This document shows, piece after piece, positions 27,304-36,411 of a stretch of 64,000 bases of DNA; within the stretch, counting starts at the first letter, position 1, and the number at the start of each line of letters is the position of its first letter. Location: NCBI RefSeq assembly GCF_008122265.1, contig NZ_CP043042.1:4340001-4404000 (forward strand), read 5' to 3'. The notes under the pieces are model-generated. The model had not been told where the DNA came from, did no database searches, and worked only from the letters and a program-made list of their open reading frames with translations. This DNA is from Marinobacter fonticola (GTDB lineage: Bacteria; Pseudomonadota; Gammaproteobacteria; Pseudomonadales; Oleiphilaceae). The position numbers and the translations under genes are program-made.

Positions 27304-28734
27304 TCAGCTCAACCGTTCCAGGTGAGCCATCAGTGACGGCTCCCAGTCTTCCAGTGTCATGTTTCGTGTCTGGTCGCGCAGGTCGGCTACCTGCTGCCGC
27401 GCGAGCGTCTTCATCCCGCTATCCCGCAGCAAATCGGCGCTCATGAGCCGCCAATAAAACTGCGAGCGGGGCTCCCGGGCCTCGGCCAGACCGTCCTCCA
27501 GCATTTGCATAGCCGGCGCCAGGCCTTTCTGTTTGAGCACGTCCTGAGCGGTTTCATAGGCGGCGTCCCAATCCGAGCCGCTACCGCCGTTAGCCCCAGT
27601 GCCACTGGTAAGCAGCCACTCACTCACCACCTTGGGCAAGAAAGGCGTACCGTCGGAGAAGGTCATGTCCGCCAACGTCGGCAAACGCTCGATAAATTCC
27701 TTGAGTGCCATCCGGATGGCTTCGGCGCACTTGGGCTGACCGACGGCCTCTGCCGCCTGAGCGCTGAGATAGTGGCCTTCGAGCCAGAACGGACTCACCG
27801 CCAGGCTTTGCTCGATTCGCCCCCAAAGTGTCATGTCGCCGCCACGAGAGAGGCTGTCCTGGTATTCGGACACGCGATCGGTACTGACCGCCGCCAGATC
27901 GCTGCGGATACCATCCCGTGCCGGCGGCGCCGTGGTAATGGCTTGCCAGATGGCGTAGCGACGCAGCTGGTAGCCTAGCGGCGAGGTAGGCGACAGTTCC
28001 GTCAGCAGGTCTGCCACTTTCAACAAACTCTGACGGGTGGCGCGCTCGTTGTTCGGATCCAGGCTCAGGCTACCCAGAGAAGCGGACGCTGCAGATGATG
28101 CGGCTTCCGTAACTGGCGCCGGTCGAGAAGTGGGTTGAGGCGCCTTTTTGGGTTCAGACGCTCCGCTGGCCTGACCCACTTCCGGCATGTTGTTGATCGT
28201 ACGCTTGAGGTCGAGAGCGCCGTCCGCCGGGATTGACTGCGCCTCGGCGAGTTCGGCCAGCTTATCCAGCCGTTTCAGGCAAAAGCTGCGGCCATCGCCG
28301 ACCGCGCTATCAAAGCTGATCTTGTCCACTTCCGCCGCGGCGCGCTGCATCATCTGGCCGAACATCAACCGCCGGGGCCGAGAACCCTTGACGCCCGGAT
28401 AGGGCCAGGCATCGACCCACCAGCTCTCCATCACCTCGCACAGCAGGTGGATGGACAGGGCAAAGCGCTCGCCATTTCCCCCGCGTTGGAGGGCCAGGAG
28501 CAGAAAGCCGAGCACCTTGAGGTCCTTGGACATATCCGACAATAACCGCAAGGCCTCGTGCTCGACCTTGGACCAGTCGATGCCGGTGTGGGCCAGCGAG
28601 CCAATTTTCATGATCTCGTTTTCGAGAAACTCGAGTGCGGGATCGTCCCCCAGCGCGTCACCAACCGGCGCGTCCCCGGCCAGCGGGGCGACGACCTGTT
28701 CCACATATGGATGTTCTTCAACGGCTTGCATCAT
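27304..28734 (-). CDS. tssA: TssA baseplate/cap protein (VasJ type)
   Basis: A 476-aa TssA. The ImpA N-terminal domain (about residues 20-140) carries GDDPALEFLENEI and WWVDAWPYPGVKGSRPRRLMF. A Pro/Ala/Ser-rich linker (about 185-225) leads to a C-terminal VasJ-type helical domain. TssA initiates baseplate assembly and, in long forms, caps the growing sheath. Two ATG codons (28734, 28731) follow AGGA; either fits. It stands between tagO and tssM on one strand. Confidence 0.92.
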   Translation of the reverse strand: MMQAVEEHPYVEQVVAPLAGDAPVGDALGDDPALEFLENEIMKIGSLAHTGIDWSKVEHEALRLLSDMSKDLKVLGFLLLALQRGGNGERFALSIHLLCEVMESWWVDAWPYPGVKGSRPRRLMFGQMMQRAAAEVDKISFDSAVGDGRSFCLKRLDKLAELAEAQSIPADGALDLKRTINNMPEVGQASGASEPKKAPQPTSRPAPVTEAASSAASASLGSLSLDPNNERATRQSLLKVADLLTELSPTSPLGYQLRRYAIWQAITTAPPARDGIRSDLAAVSTDRVSEYQDSLSRGGDMTLWGRIEQSLAVSPFWLEGHYLSAQAAEAVGQPKCAEAIRMALKEFIERLPTLADMTFSDGTPFLPKVVSEWLLTSGTGANGGSGSDWDAAYETAQDVLKQKGLAPAMQMLEDGLAEAREPRSQFYWRLMSADLLRDSGMKTLARQQVADLRDQTRNMTLEDWEPSLMAHLERLS

Positions 28735-28773
28735 CTCTCAACGTCCTGTTGAACGCGTTTTCCTGTTACCGAA

Positions 28774-29427
28774 TTACCAACCGCATTGCTCACGTAGAGG
28801 CATCAGCCCTTCACGTAAACCCGCCAGATCGAAAACCAGCCCGTCAACGGCGGATTCGTCGGCCGTGAGCGTGAGTTTTGGCGTATTGATCAGTGTCTTG
28901 ATGGTGTCGATGGCAGGCAGGCCACGGCCGCCGCTCACGACGAAACCGTCATCGCGAACCCGCCACACTTGCGGCTGGTGTGCCGCCGCGGAGGCCAGGG
29001 TCAGGCGGACCCGCTCAGCCGCTGTCGGTCGGGGCAGCATCAGTGCAAAATGGGTAATATTGTTGTCGCAACGTACCGTCAGCAGCGGACGGGGCGGTAC
29101 GGCGCCCAACGCTGGCAGAGTCACTATCTCCCCCGCGTCGCCCTGTCCGCGTAAAGCCCCATCCGACGGCGCTCGCCCGGATTCCTGGGCGTAAGCGGCC
29201 AGCCATTCCGCGGGTTGGCGACCGGGCATGGCTGCTTTAGCGTCTGCCTCGGCATGGACCGGGGTTTCGAAGACCCCGTCGAAGCAGGCCAGCCGATCCA
29301 GCCGTGCGGTTTCCTGGGTGCACTGCCGGGCCGCCGCCAGGGTTTCGTTGATGCTAGCCGCTTGAACGGTGCCGCCGAGCGTGATCGAAAGGCCGGCCAT
29401 CATGATCGCGTGCTTGATCGACTTCAT
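28774..29427 (-). CDS. vasI: TagO/VasI T6SS-associated periplasmic protein
   Basis: A 217-aa exported protein with a signal peptide (MKSIKHAIMMAGLSITLGG, cleavage near TVQA). The opening RQCTQETARLDRLACFDGVF is the DUF/VasI hallmark, and the rest is a beta-rich domain with PQVWRVRDDGFVVSGGRGLPAI. The family is linked to T6SS loci and binds the membrane complex. The ATG at 29427 overlaps the vasH stop (ATGA) and has GGAGGCAGG upstream, so a longer frame is unlikely. It is encoded between vasH and tssA. Confidence 0.88.
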   Translation of the reverse strand: MKSIKHAIMMAGLSITLGGTVQAASINETLAAARQCTQETARLDRLACFDGVFETPVHAEADAKAAMPGRQPAEWLAAYAQESGRAPSDGALRGQGDAGEIVTLPALGAVPPRPLLTVRCDNNITHFALMLPRPTAAERVRLTLASAAAHQPQVWRVRDDGFVVSGGRGLPAIDTIKTLINTPKLTLTADESAVDGLVFDLAGLREGLMPLREQCGW

Positions 29428-31001
29428 CCTGCCTCCGCCACGTTGAACTTCTGACACTTGTGAGCCAGCGTGCGCTTGGGCAGCCCCAAACTCTCCGCAG
29501 CCTGGGCACGATTGCCGCCGAATTGGCGCAGCCGGGCACTGATAATCGCCGCTTCGAAGGCCTGGGAGGCCGCGCGCAGGTCGGCAATCTCATGCATCGG
29601 CGGCACTCCCAGCTGGGGAACGTAGCCGGTTTCAGATTCGGCGACCGCCATATCGGGAGTGGCCATCACGTCCAGGCGCAAATCCTCGACCTGAATATCT
29701 TCACGTTCCGGTGTCTGCAGGCAGGCAAACTCGATCACGTTGCGCAGCTCACGGACGTTGCCTGGAAAGCCGTAGTGCTTCAAATACTCCAACGCATGGC
29801 TACTGATACCCAGTGGCCCGCTCCCCTCGCGCGCGCGAAATCCGTGGATAAAGTGCCGGCACAGTAGCTCGAGATCTTCAGTCCGGTCCCGCAACGCCAA
29901 TACGCGAATGGGAAACTGACTCAGTCGATAGAACAGGTCACGGCGAAACCCCCCTTCCTGAATACGCGTCTGCAGGGGTTGATGGGTTGCAGCCACCAGC
30001 CGGAAGTCCGAGTGCGTTTCTTCACGGGCGCCAAGCGGTCGGAACTGCCGGGTTTCCAACACCCGCAGCAGCTTGGACTGCAGTGCCATGGGCATATCGC
30101 CAATCTCGTCGAGAAACAGCGTGCCACCGTGGGCCTGGGCGAGCAGTCCCTGTTTGGCTGCATCCGCGCCGGAGAACGCGCCCTTGGTGTGGCCGAAAAG
30201 TTCGTTCTCGAGCAGGCTATCCGGAATCGCCGCACAGTTGACCACCACAAACGGGCCGTCCTTGCGCTCGGAAAAATCATGAATGCCGCGGGCCACCAGA
30301 TCCTTGCCGCAACCGGTTTCACCCTGCACCAACACCGACAGCTGGCTGCCGGCGGCGCGAATAATCTGGGCACGCAGGTCGTTCATGCAGCCGGCCTGGC
30401 CGACCAGGGATTCCGCCAGCATCGCGTTCTTCTGGCGTTCGGTTTCGGTGTCCTTCATGGAACTGAGTGATCGGCTGAGCATTCGTTGCTGCCACAAGCG
30501 GTCGTCCCGGTCGAGATGTGCGCCCCAATGATGAATCAAGAGGGCTAACAAGCCTTCGAACAGGGGCTGGCCAACCACCGTATCCCAGGCTGGATCCTGG
30601 CCGCACAGCACCAGGATACCGAGAGTGCGCTTGTCGTCCTGCATCAGCGGCTGGATCCAGATGGAATCCGCGCCGCGACTGGCCTCGAACAAGGCCGTCA
30701 GACCGGCATGTTCCAGGCGTGCGCAGGCCGTGGTCGACAGCGAGCGCGGCCGGGCTTCGCGCAGGACATGGGCAAACGGATGCGAGAAATCGTCGCACTC
30801 GAAACGCAATCCGGCATCCAGCCGCGGGCACATCAGGGCGCGACCGCTGGGGTCCAGCTCCAGCAACCAGCCGCGGCTAACCCCGAACAGTCGCTCCATG
30901 TGTGCCGTCGCACAGGCCAGCAAGGCTGCCCGGTCCGGCTGGCGAATCAAGTCAACCGCGAGTTCAATGCCGGTGTGCAGTTCCATCTGCATCCGTCCCA
31001 T
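29424..31001 (-). CDS. vasH: VasH, sigma-54-dependent T6SS activator
   Basis: A 525-aa enhancer-binding protein. An N-terminal GAF-like domain (about residues 5-165) is followed by a sigma-54 interaction AAA+ domain with Walker A GETGCGKDLVARGIH, the sigma-54 contact loop KGAFSGADAAK (GAFSGA in place of the usual GAFTGA), Walker B GGTLFLDEIGDMP, and a C-terminal Fis-type helix-turn-helix (GGNRAQAAESLGLPKRTLAHK). In Vibrio cholerae VasH activates hcp operons with RpoN, so control of the hcp and vgrG promoters is expected. The ATG at 31001 has AAGGAAAA upstream. It lies 50 bases beyond clpV, with a 13-bp tandem repeat between. Confidence 0.94.
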   Translation of the reverse strand: MGRMQMELHTGIELAVDLIRQPDRAALLACATAHMERLFGVSRGWLLELDPSGRALMCPRLDAGLRFECDDFSHPFAHVLREARPRSLSTTACARLEHAGLTALFEASRGADSIWIQPLMQDDKRTLGILVLCGQDPAWDTVVGQPLFEGLLALLIHHWGAHLDRDDRLWQQRMLSRSLSSMKDTETERQKNAMLAESLVGQAGCMNDLRAQIIRAAGSQLSVLVQGETGCGKDLVARGIHDFSERKDGPFVVVNCAAIPDSLLENELFGHTKGAFSGADAAKQGLLAQAHGGTLFLDEIGDMPMALQSKLLRVLETRQFRPLGAREETHSDFRLVAATHQPLQTRIQEGGFRRDLFYRLSQFPIRVLALRDRTEDLELLCRHFIHGFRAREGSGPLGISSHALEYLKHYGFPGNVRELRNVIEFACLQTPEREDIQVEDLRLDVMATPDMAVAESETGYVPQLGVPPMHEIADLRAASQAFEAAIISARLRQFGGNRAQAAESLGLPKRTLAHKCQKFNVAEAG

Positions 31002-31012
31002 AGTCGTTTTCC

Positions 31013-31064
31013 TTAACTGGCTGTCTTAACTGACTGTTTTAACTGGCTGTCTTAACTGACTGCC
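31013..31064. repeat. Four tandem 13-bp units between clpV and vasH
   Basis: Units TTAACTGGCTGTC (31013-31025), TTAACTGACTGTT (31026-31038), TTAACTGGCTGTC (31039-31051) and TTAACTGACTGCC (31052-31064), alternating G and A at position 8. The clpV stop codon lies in the fourth unit. Because 13 is not a multiple of three, TAA on the minus strand occurs in all three frames. The repeat could vary in number by slippage and change the clpV-vasH spacing. Confidence 0.9.
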
Positions 31065-33670
31065 CCGGTGAAACGTCCGTCTTCCAATCCCAGGCGCACT
31101 TCGTTAACCGCCTCCCTGGCGGCCAGTTTTTCCAGCAGCGCCAGCGACACCGGCGGCAGCAGTTCGCCCTCGATAATCGACTCCAGCATGCGCGCGCCGT
31201 TCTCGCTACGTGTGGCCCGGCTGCGAATGGCCTCTACGAGTCCCTCTTCCATCACCACCTCGGTGCGGTAGCGTTCGCGGATTTGGTCGGCCAGGCGGGC
31301 CAGCTTGTCGCCGACGATGCGATTCAGGGTGTCCTCACCCAACGGCAGGTAAGGCACCACTTCCATACGCGCCAGCAGAGCCGGCTTGAAGAAGTCCGCC
31401 AGCACCGGGTAGAGGGCCTCGTCCAACGCCTCGGTGTCCAACCCGCCTTCGCGTTCGGCATGGTCGACAATGGTCTCGTAACCCAGGTTGGAAGTGAGGA
31501 AAAACACCACGTTCTGGCAGTTGATTACCCGGCCTTCACCGTCCGCCAGTTCGCCCTTGTCGAACGCCTGGTAGAACAGGTTGAGCACTTCCGGATGCGC
31601 CTTTTCCACTTCGTCCAGCAACACGACAGAATAGGGTTTCTGACGAATCGCCTCGGTCAGGATGCCGCCCTCGCCGAAACCGACATAGCCCGGCGGCGAA
31701 CCGATCAGGCGCGACACCGTGTGCTTCTCCTGGTACTCGGACATATTGATAGTGGTCAGGAACTGACGGCCGCCGTAGAGCAGATCCGCCAGCTGGACCA
31801 CGGTTTCGGTCTTGCCCACGCCGCTCGGGCCAACCAGCAGGAACGCGCCCGTCGGACGGCCGGGACGGCGCAGATCGGCACGGGCGGTCAGCAAATGCTG
31901 ATGCAATGCCTTGATCGCCGGGTCCTGGCCCTTGATGTGTGCTTCCAGGTGGTCCGGCAGGTGCGTGATTTTCTGCAGTTCATCGGCGGTCATGCGGTTC
32001 ACGGGAATGCCGGTCCAGTCGGCGATGACTTCCGCCACCTGGCGGGTGTCGACCAGGGCATGCACCAGCGGCTCGTCGGCTTGAAGCTGGTTCAGTTCCT
32101 GTTGCAAAGCCGCAGCCTGGTCACGCAAATCATCGTGATCGACCGCGTTGCTTTCCGGAGTCAGTAATTGCTCGCGCACATCAACCAGTTGAGACACCAA
32201 CTGGCGCTGGGCTTCCCAACGCTCCTGCAATTGCTCGGCTTCGGCCTGTAGCGACTCCACGTTGTCGCGGACACGGTCGCGGCGCTCCGGATCGGCGGAC
32301 TGCCCCAAATGCGCCTGACGGTTGAGCAAGTCCTGCTCCATCTGCAACTGATGTAGCTCGCTACGCACATGGCTCAGCCGACGCGGCGGTGTGCTCAGAT
32401 TGAGGCTGACGCGGGCGGCGGCGGTATCCAGCACGTCGATGGCTTTGTCGGGCAGTTGACGACCTGCCAGGTAACGGGCAGAAAGCTCGGCGGCGGATTT
32501 AAGGGCGGAATCGTCGATCAGCACCTGATGGGCTTTCTCGTAGACCGGACGCAGGCCGCGCAGGATGTGTACCGCCTGTCCGGTGGTAGGCTCGCCCAAG
32601 GCGACCGGCTGAAAACGCCGGCTCAGGGCAGGGTCCTTCTCGAAGTACTTCTTGTACTCGCGCCAGGTCGTGGCGGCGATGGTGCAGAGTTCGCCCCGCG
32701 CCAGGGCTGGCTTGAGCAGGTTAGCCGCATCGGAACCGCCTTCGTTGTTGCCCGCGCCGATCAGGGTATGGGCTTCGTCGATGAACAGAATGATCGGCGT
32801 AGGGGACTCTTTCACCGCCTCGATGACGCCCTTCAGGCGCTTCTCGAATTCGCCTTTCACGGAAGCACCGGCCTGCAACGCGCCCAAATCCAGTGCCCAC
32901 AGCTCGACTTCTTTCAATCGGTCAGGCACGTCGCCGGCGACAATACGCAGCGCAAGACCCTCGACAACGGCACTTTTACCCACACCGGCATCGCCGACGA
33001 CAATCGGGTTATTCTTGCGGCGGCGGCAGAGGATATCGATCATCTGGTCGATTTCCGCGTCCCGGCACAGCACCGGATCGAAGCCGTCTTCCCGCGCGCG
33101 CTGGGTAAAATCGGTGGCATAGCGGCTGAGCAGGGAGTCATCGACGGCTACCGCCCCCCTTGCGCCCTGGCTTGGTTCGCTGGCTTCGACCGGCCATTCG
33201 ATGGAACCGCGAGTCACGGTGACAAACTGCCGCTTCAAATGCTCCCGATTCAGACCCGCCAGTGCCCGGCTGACTTGCGGCATCAGGTAGCGGTCGGCAT
33301 TGAGCAGCAGCGCCAGGAAGAGGGCACCGGAACGCAGCTCACGATGGTCCAGTTCGGTCGACGCGAGCAGCCAGGCGTCCTGGATCAGCTCGATCAGCAG
33401 CGGCGAGAACGACGGATAGGCCTCCGCCGTTTGCGGGCCCCCTTCCAGGCTCTGGCCGATGATCGGCTGCAAGGCCAGGTGATCGATACCGGCCTGATCC
33501 AACATCAGGCGGATATCGGAATACGGCGTTTCCAGCAGTTTGAACAGTAAATGTGCCGGCGTGATTTCGGCGCCCTGACGGGCGATACACAGTGCCGCCG
33601 AGGCTTCCAGCCCCTCGCGGCAGATTTCATTGAGGCGCCCGATGAGCGCCGGTAGTTCGACCCGAAGCAT
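31052..33670 (-). CDS. clpV: ClpV (TssH) sheath-disassembly ATPase
   Basis: An 872-aa AAA+ unfoldase that strips contracted TssB/TssC sheaths. An N-terminal Clp-N domain (about residues 1-150) is followed by the first ATPase module with Walker A GDAGVGKSAVVEG, a middle helical region (LQAEAEQLQERWEAQRQ), the second module with Walker A GPSGVGKTETVVQLA and VVLLDEVEKAHPEV, and a D2-small domain. There is no ClpP-binding loop signature, as expected for ClpV. AAGGAG six bases before the ATG gives a strong start. It is downstream of tssL. Confidence 0.96.
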   Translation of the reverse strand: MLRVELPALIGRLNEICREGLEASAALCIARQGAEITPAHLLFKLLETPYSDIRLMLDQAGIDHLALQPIIGQSLEGGPQTAEAYPSFSPLLIELIQDAWLLASTELDHRELRSGALFLALLLNADRYLMPQVSRALAGLNREHLKRQFVTVTRGSIEWPVEASEPSQGARGAVAVDDSLLSRYATDFTQRAREDGFDPVLCRDAEIDQMIDILCRRRKNNPIVVGDAGVGKSAVVEGLALRIVAGDVPDRLKEVELWALDLGALQAGASVKGEFEKRLKGVIEAVKESPTPIILFIDEAHTLIGAGNNEGGSDAANLLKPALARGELCTIAATTWREYKKYFEKDPALSRRFQPVALGEPTTGQAVHILRGLRPVYEKAHQVLIDDSALKSAAELSARYLAGRQLPDKAIDVLDTAAARVSLNLSTPPRRLSHVRSELHQLQMEQDLLNRQAHLGQSADPERRDRVRDNVESLQAEAEQLQERWEAQRQLVSQLVDVREQLLTPESNAVDHDDLRDQAAALQQELNQLQADEPLVHALVDTRQVAEVIADWTGIPVNRMTADELQKITHLPDHLEAHIKGQDPAIKALHQHLLTARADLRRPGRPTGAFLLVGPSGVGKTETVVQLADLLYGGRQFLTTINMSEYQEKHTVSRLIGSPPGYVGFGEGGILTEAIRQKPYSVVLLDEVEKAHPEVLNLFYQAFDKGELADGEGRVINCQNVVFFLTSNLGYETIVDHAEREGGLDTEALDEALYPVLADFFKPALLARMEVVPYLPLGEDTLNRIVGDKLARLADQIRERYRTEVVMEEGLVEAIRSRATRSENGARMLESIIEGELLPPVSLALLEKLAAREAVNEVRLGLEDGRFTGAVS

Positions 33671-33744
33671 AATGATCTCCTTATCCTTTTTATTGGCGCA
33701 GCAGCGTCTTATTTGAGCGGCCGCACCTATTTAGACAGCGGCGC

Positions 33745-34539
33745 CTACTTCGGCAGTTGCGCCAGCACGCCGAGCACGTCCTTGATGCGCTCATCCAATG
33801 CAATACTGTAGAGGGTGTAAACAGTGGCCATGGCGCCGACGAACAGCCCGAAGATGCCCCACAGGGGTAGGCCATTACGGAAACGATTGCGCGCCGGGGT
33901 GACATGCTCGAGCGCATTGCCCAGGCTCTCCGGCGGCTCGCCGTCACGCAGGTCGGCAATCTGGCGGTAGAGGCCGGCAATGATGCGCTCGTACTCATCG
34001 CGGCCGTTTTCCAACACCTTGTAGCGGCCTTCGAACCCCAGGCACAGGGCCAGGTAGATGAACTCCAGCATGTCCCGGTAGCGCTCGGGCTCCTGTTCCA
34101 TGCGCGAGAGGATGGCGAAGACCTTCTCGCCGCCCCAGGTCTCGTTATGAAAGCGAGACAGCAATGACTGCTGGGACCAGACACTGTGCGCGCCCCATTC
34201 GGTGCCTAGCACCGCCTCGTCGATGAAGGCACAGAGCACGTAGCGGTAGGCCACTACGGTGGGCCGCTCATAGCCCTGCTCGATCAACTCACGGTCGATA
34301 TCGGTGACTTCGTCGACCACTTGCTGGTACAGCTCCGGCACACGGTTGAAGTCCGCCAGCCGGCGTACGCGAATCACCAGCCCCAGCAGCGGAGTGGCGG
34401 CATCCACCAGGCGGTTGTGCTCATAACCGCGCAGACGGAACGTCTCGTCGGCGGTGGTATTCAAGTCGGCCGCATCGTCAAACAGCAGCTTGCCGAAAGT
34501 ATCCTGTTGCGGCGCATCCATGACGCTTGCGTCGTCCAT
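33745..34539 (-). CDS. tssL: TssL (DotU/IcmH) membrane-complex protein
   Basis: A 264-aa protein of the TssJLM complex. The cytoplasmic helical DotU domain carries YERPTVVAYRYVLCAFIDEAVLGTEWG-type sequence and WGGEKVFAILSRMEQEP, and one C-terminal helix (about residues 233-252, LWGIFGLFVGAMATVYTLYS) anchors it to the inner membrane. There is no peptidoglycan-binding OmpA domain; in such short TssL proteins this role is taken by a partner. It follows tssK by three bases, which points to a common transcript. Confidence 0.94.
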   Translation of the reverse strand: MDDASVMDAPQQDTFGKLLFDDAADLNTTADETFRLRGYEHNRLVDAATPLLGLVIRVRRLADFNRVPELYQQVVDEVTDIDRELIEQGYERPTVVAYRYVLCAFIDEAVLGTEWGAHSVWSQQSLLSRFHNETWGGEKVFAILSRMEQEPERYRDMLEFIYLALCLGFEGRYKVLENGRDEYERIIAGLYRQIADLRDGEPPESLGNALEHVTPARNRFRNGLPLWGIFGLFVGAMATVYTLYSIALDERIKDVLGVLAQLPK

Positions 34540-34542
34540 GAT

Positions 34543-35877
34543 CTAGCTCCTGATGGCCCAGAACTGCATTTCGATACCGGGGAAATCCCCCGCCACGTGG
34601 AATGCGAAGCCACTGCCGTTTTCCAGCATCTGCCACGCCTGGCTGCGGGCGTCGAGCTGGAAGTAGGTAAAGCCGGCGTGGTACGGCAACTGGCGCGGCG
34701 CGACCGGCAATGGCATCAGCGGAATGCCCGGTAGCTGCAAGCTGATGAGGTCGCGAATCTTCTCCACCGACGCTACCTTGCATTGCTGGACAAACTGCTT
34801 GCGCAGGTCGTCGGTGGGCATATCGGCGCGTACTGCCAGGATAAATTCCGCCTGCCCCACCAGTTGATTGTCCTGGATCGGAGCCACCGTGAGACCGTAC
34901 TGGCGCTGCTGCAACTGGATCGCCATGGCACGTGGCTCGAGCACGGTACTTAGGGACTGGCGCAGTACCTGCATCAAGGGGCTGAAGGAATCTTCCGGCA
35001 GATCGTGATCGTACGCCGCGTGTTCCTGCGGTAGCCGGCTCTCGTCGGTGAAGGTCACCAGCTCGCCACACAGTTCCAGCAGGGCTTCATACAGCCGTTC
35101 GGGGTGCAGTTGGCGCAGGCGCGCCAGATGCATAAAGCGCGGGTGAGCCCGGTTGAGCATCTGCAACAGCATGAAATCAGACACGTCCGCCACGCCGCCT
35201 TGGTTGGGCGAGCCAACACGTTCGGCGATGTTCTTTGCCCGTTCACGCATCAGTCCAGCCATTTCACCAACGAAGCGCTGCAACTTGGGCGCTGCGCGCA
35301 CGCTCAGCATGGTGGGCATGAAGCTCGGGTCCATCACCAGGCTGCCATCCGGACGCTTTTCGAGAATGCGCCCGATCGCCAGTGCGGCATAGGCACTGCG
35401 ATCCTCGCGCTCCAGCATCAGACGCGGGTTTACCTTGGCGATGTCGATGGCATGGGCATCGCCATCAATCGAGTGCAGATCGCGCACTTCCGCCGGCTGC
35501 GCCGTGAAGCGGGCGGAAACCCCGGACTCGGGCCACTCCACTTCCGCCAGGCTGTCCGTACCCAGCGGTAAAGCCAGATAAACCACTTGGTTGGCCACGG
35601 AGGCGTCGGTGATTTCCAGTGGCTCGGGCATGGCGTCTTCGGCCGGCAAGCTGAAGCGGGTGCCATCCGGAAACAGGCCCGACGCCCGCACCAGACCGAT
35701 ACGGCCAAAACTCAGGTATTCGTCGTTGAGCTGCAGCTCGCTGAAGCCATAGAGGTAATCCGATACCGCCAGCGCCCGCTCGTTGATCTGATGCTCGAGA
35801 TAGCGTTGCTGCTGCTGAAAGTGCTGCGGCTTGATAAACAGGCCGTCACTCCACACTACGCGATTATGTGCCGCCAT
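34543..35877 (-). CDS. tssK: TssK baseplate protein
   Basis: A 444-aa TssK. The family opening VVWSDGLFIKPQHFQQQQRYLEHQINERA is recognisable over residues 8-36, and the helical middle (LRQLHPERLYEALLELCGELVTF) and C-terminal domain FTYFQLD are in order. TssK trimers link the baseplate to the TssJLM membrane complex, resembling phage receptor-binding proteins. It lies three bases upstream of tssL and three downstream of tssJ. Confidence 0.95.
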   Translation of the reverse strand: MAAHNRVVWSDGLFIKPQHFQQQQRYLEHQINERALAVSDYLYGFSELQLNDEYLSFGRIGLVRASGLFPDGTRFSLPAEDAMPEPLEITDASVANQVVYLALPLGTDSLAEVEWPESGVSARFTAQPAEVRDLHSIDGDAHAIDIAKVNPRLMLEREDRSAYAALAIGRILEKRPDGSLVMDPSFMPTMLSVRAAPKLQRFVGEMAGLMRERAKNIAERVGSPNQGGVADVSDFMLLQMLNRAHPRFMHLARLRQLHPERLYEALLELCGELVTFTDESRLPQEHAAYDHDLPEDSFSPLMQVLRQSLSTVLEPRAMAIQLQQRQYGLTVAPIQDNQLVGQAEFILAVRADMPTDDLRKQFVQQCKVASVEKIRDLISLQLPGIPLMPLPVAPRQLPYHAGFTYFQLDARSQAWQMLENGSGFAFHVAGDFPGIEMQFWAIRS

Positions 35878-35880
35878 AAC

Positions 35881-36411
35881 TCAGTCTTCCGCCTTCTGCA
35901 TGATCACATCGCGTTCACGCAGGTTTACCAGGATATGAAAGTCCCCACCGATAGGATCGACCTTGACGACCTTCTTCCACTGGGACTGGTTGGGATAGGC
36001 GTAGAAGGCGATAACACCGATATAGCGGGTGTCGGAATCGATCTCGAACGGCTCGATAAACTTGAACTGGCCGGGGAGCATCGTGTAATCGGCATGGTCG
36101 ATGTAGTTGTTGCCCAAAGAATCCTCCAGGTCGGTCAGCAGCTGGTCGAAATCCGCCGCCATGATCATGGAGCTGTCTTCCATTTCGATAATCTGGAAGT
36201 TGATCGGCGTCGGCTGCATGGCCTCGTTCGGGTTCACGTTGGGTTCCGCCAGCATGGTCAGGTCCACGCGGCTGGGCAGGTCTTCGGGCTCACCGACGGG
36301 AATATCGGGATCCCAGAGCACTTTCGCGGTCTTGGTGACGGCTTTGTAGGGTGTGCTGCAGCCGGCCAGGCCTATGGCAACACACAGCAATATCCATTTG
36401 CTCATTTTCAC
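35881..36411 (-). CDS. tssJ: TssJ outer-membrane lipoprotein
   Basis: A 176-aa lipoprotein with an N-terminal signal ending in the lipobox LAGC (Cys about 18). The rest is a beta-sandwich domain with PTPINFQIIEMEDSSMIM and YIGVIAFYAYPNQSQWKKVV. TssJ sits in the outer membrane and binds the TssM periplasmic tail. The start is probably the GTG at 36411, which forms a GTGA overlap with the tagH stop and has AGGGAG eight bases upstream; the ATG at 36405 is the alternative. Confidence 0.92.
   Translation of the reverse strand: MKMSKWILLCVAIGLAGCSTPYKAVTKTAKVLWDPDIPVGEPEDLPSRVDLTMLAEPNVNPNEAMQPTPINFQIIEMEDSSMIMAADFDQLLTDLEDSLGNNYIDHADYTMLPGQFKFIEPFEIDSDTRYIGVIAFYAYPNQSQWKKVVKVDPIGGDFHILVNLRERDVIMQKAED

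Noticed and set aside
32369..33550. Long open frame (393 codons) antisense to clpV
   Set aside because: No family features and no ribosome site; GC-rich antisense frames over long genes are common here.
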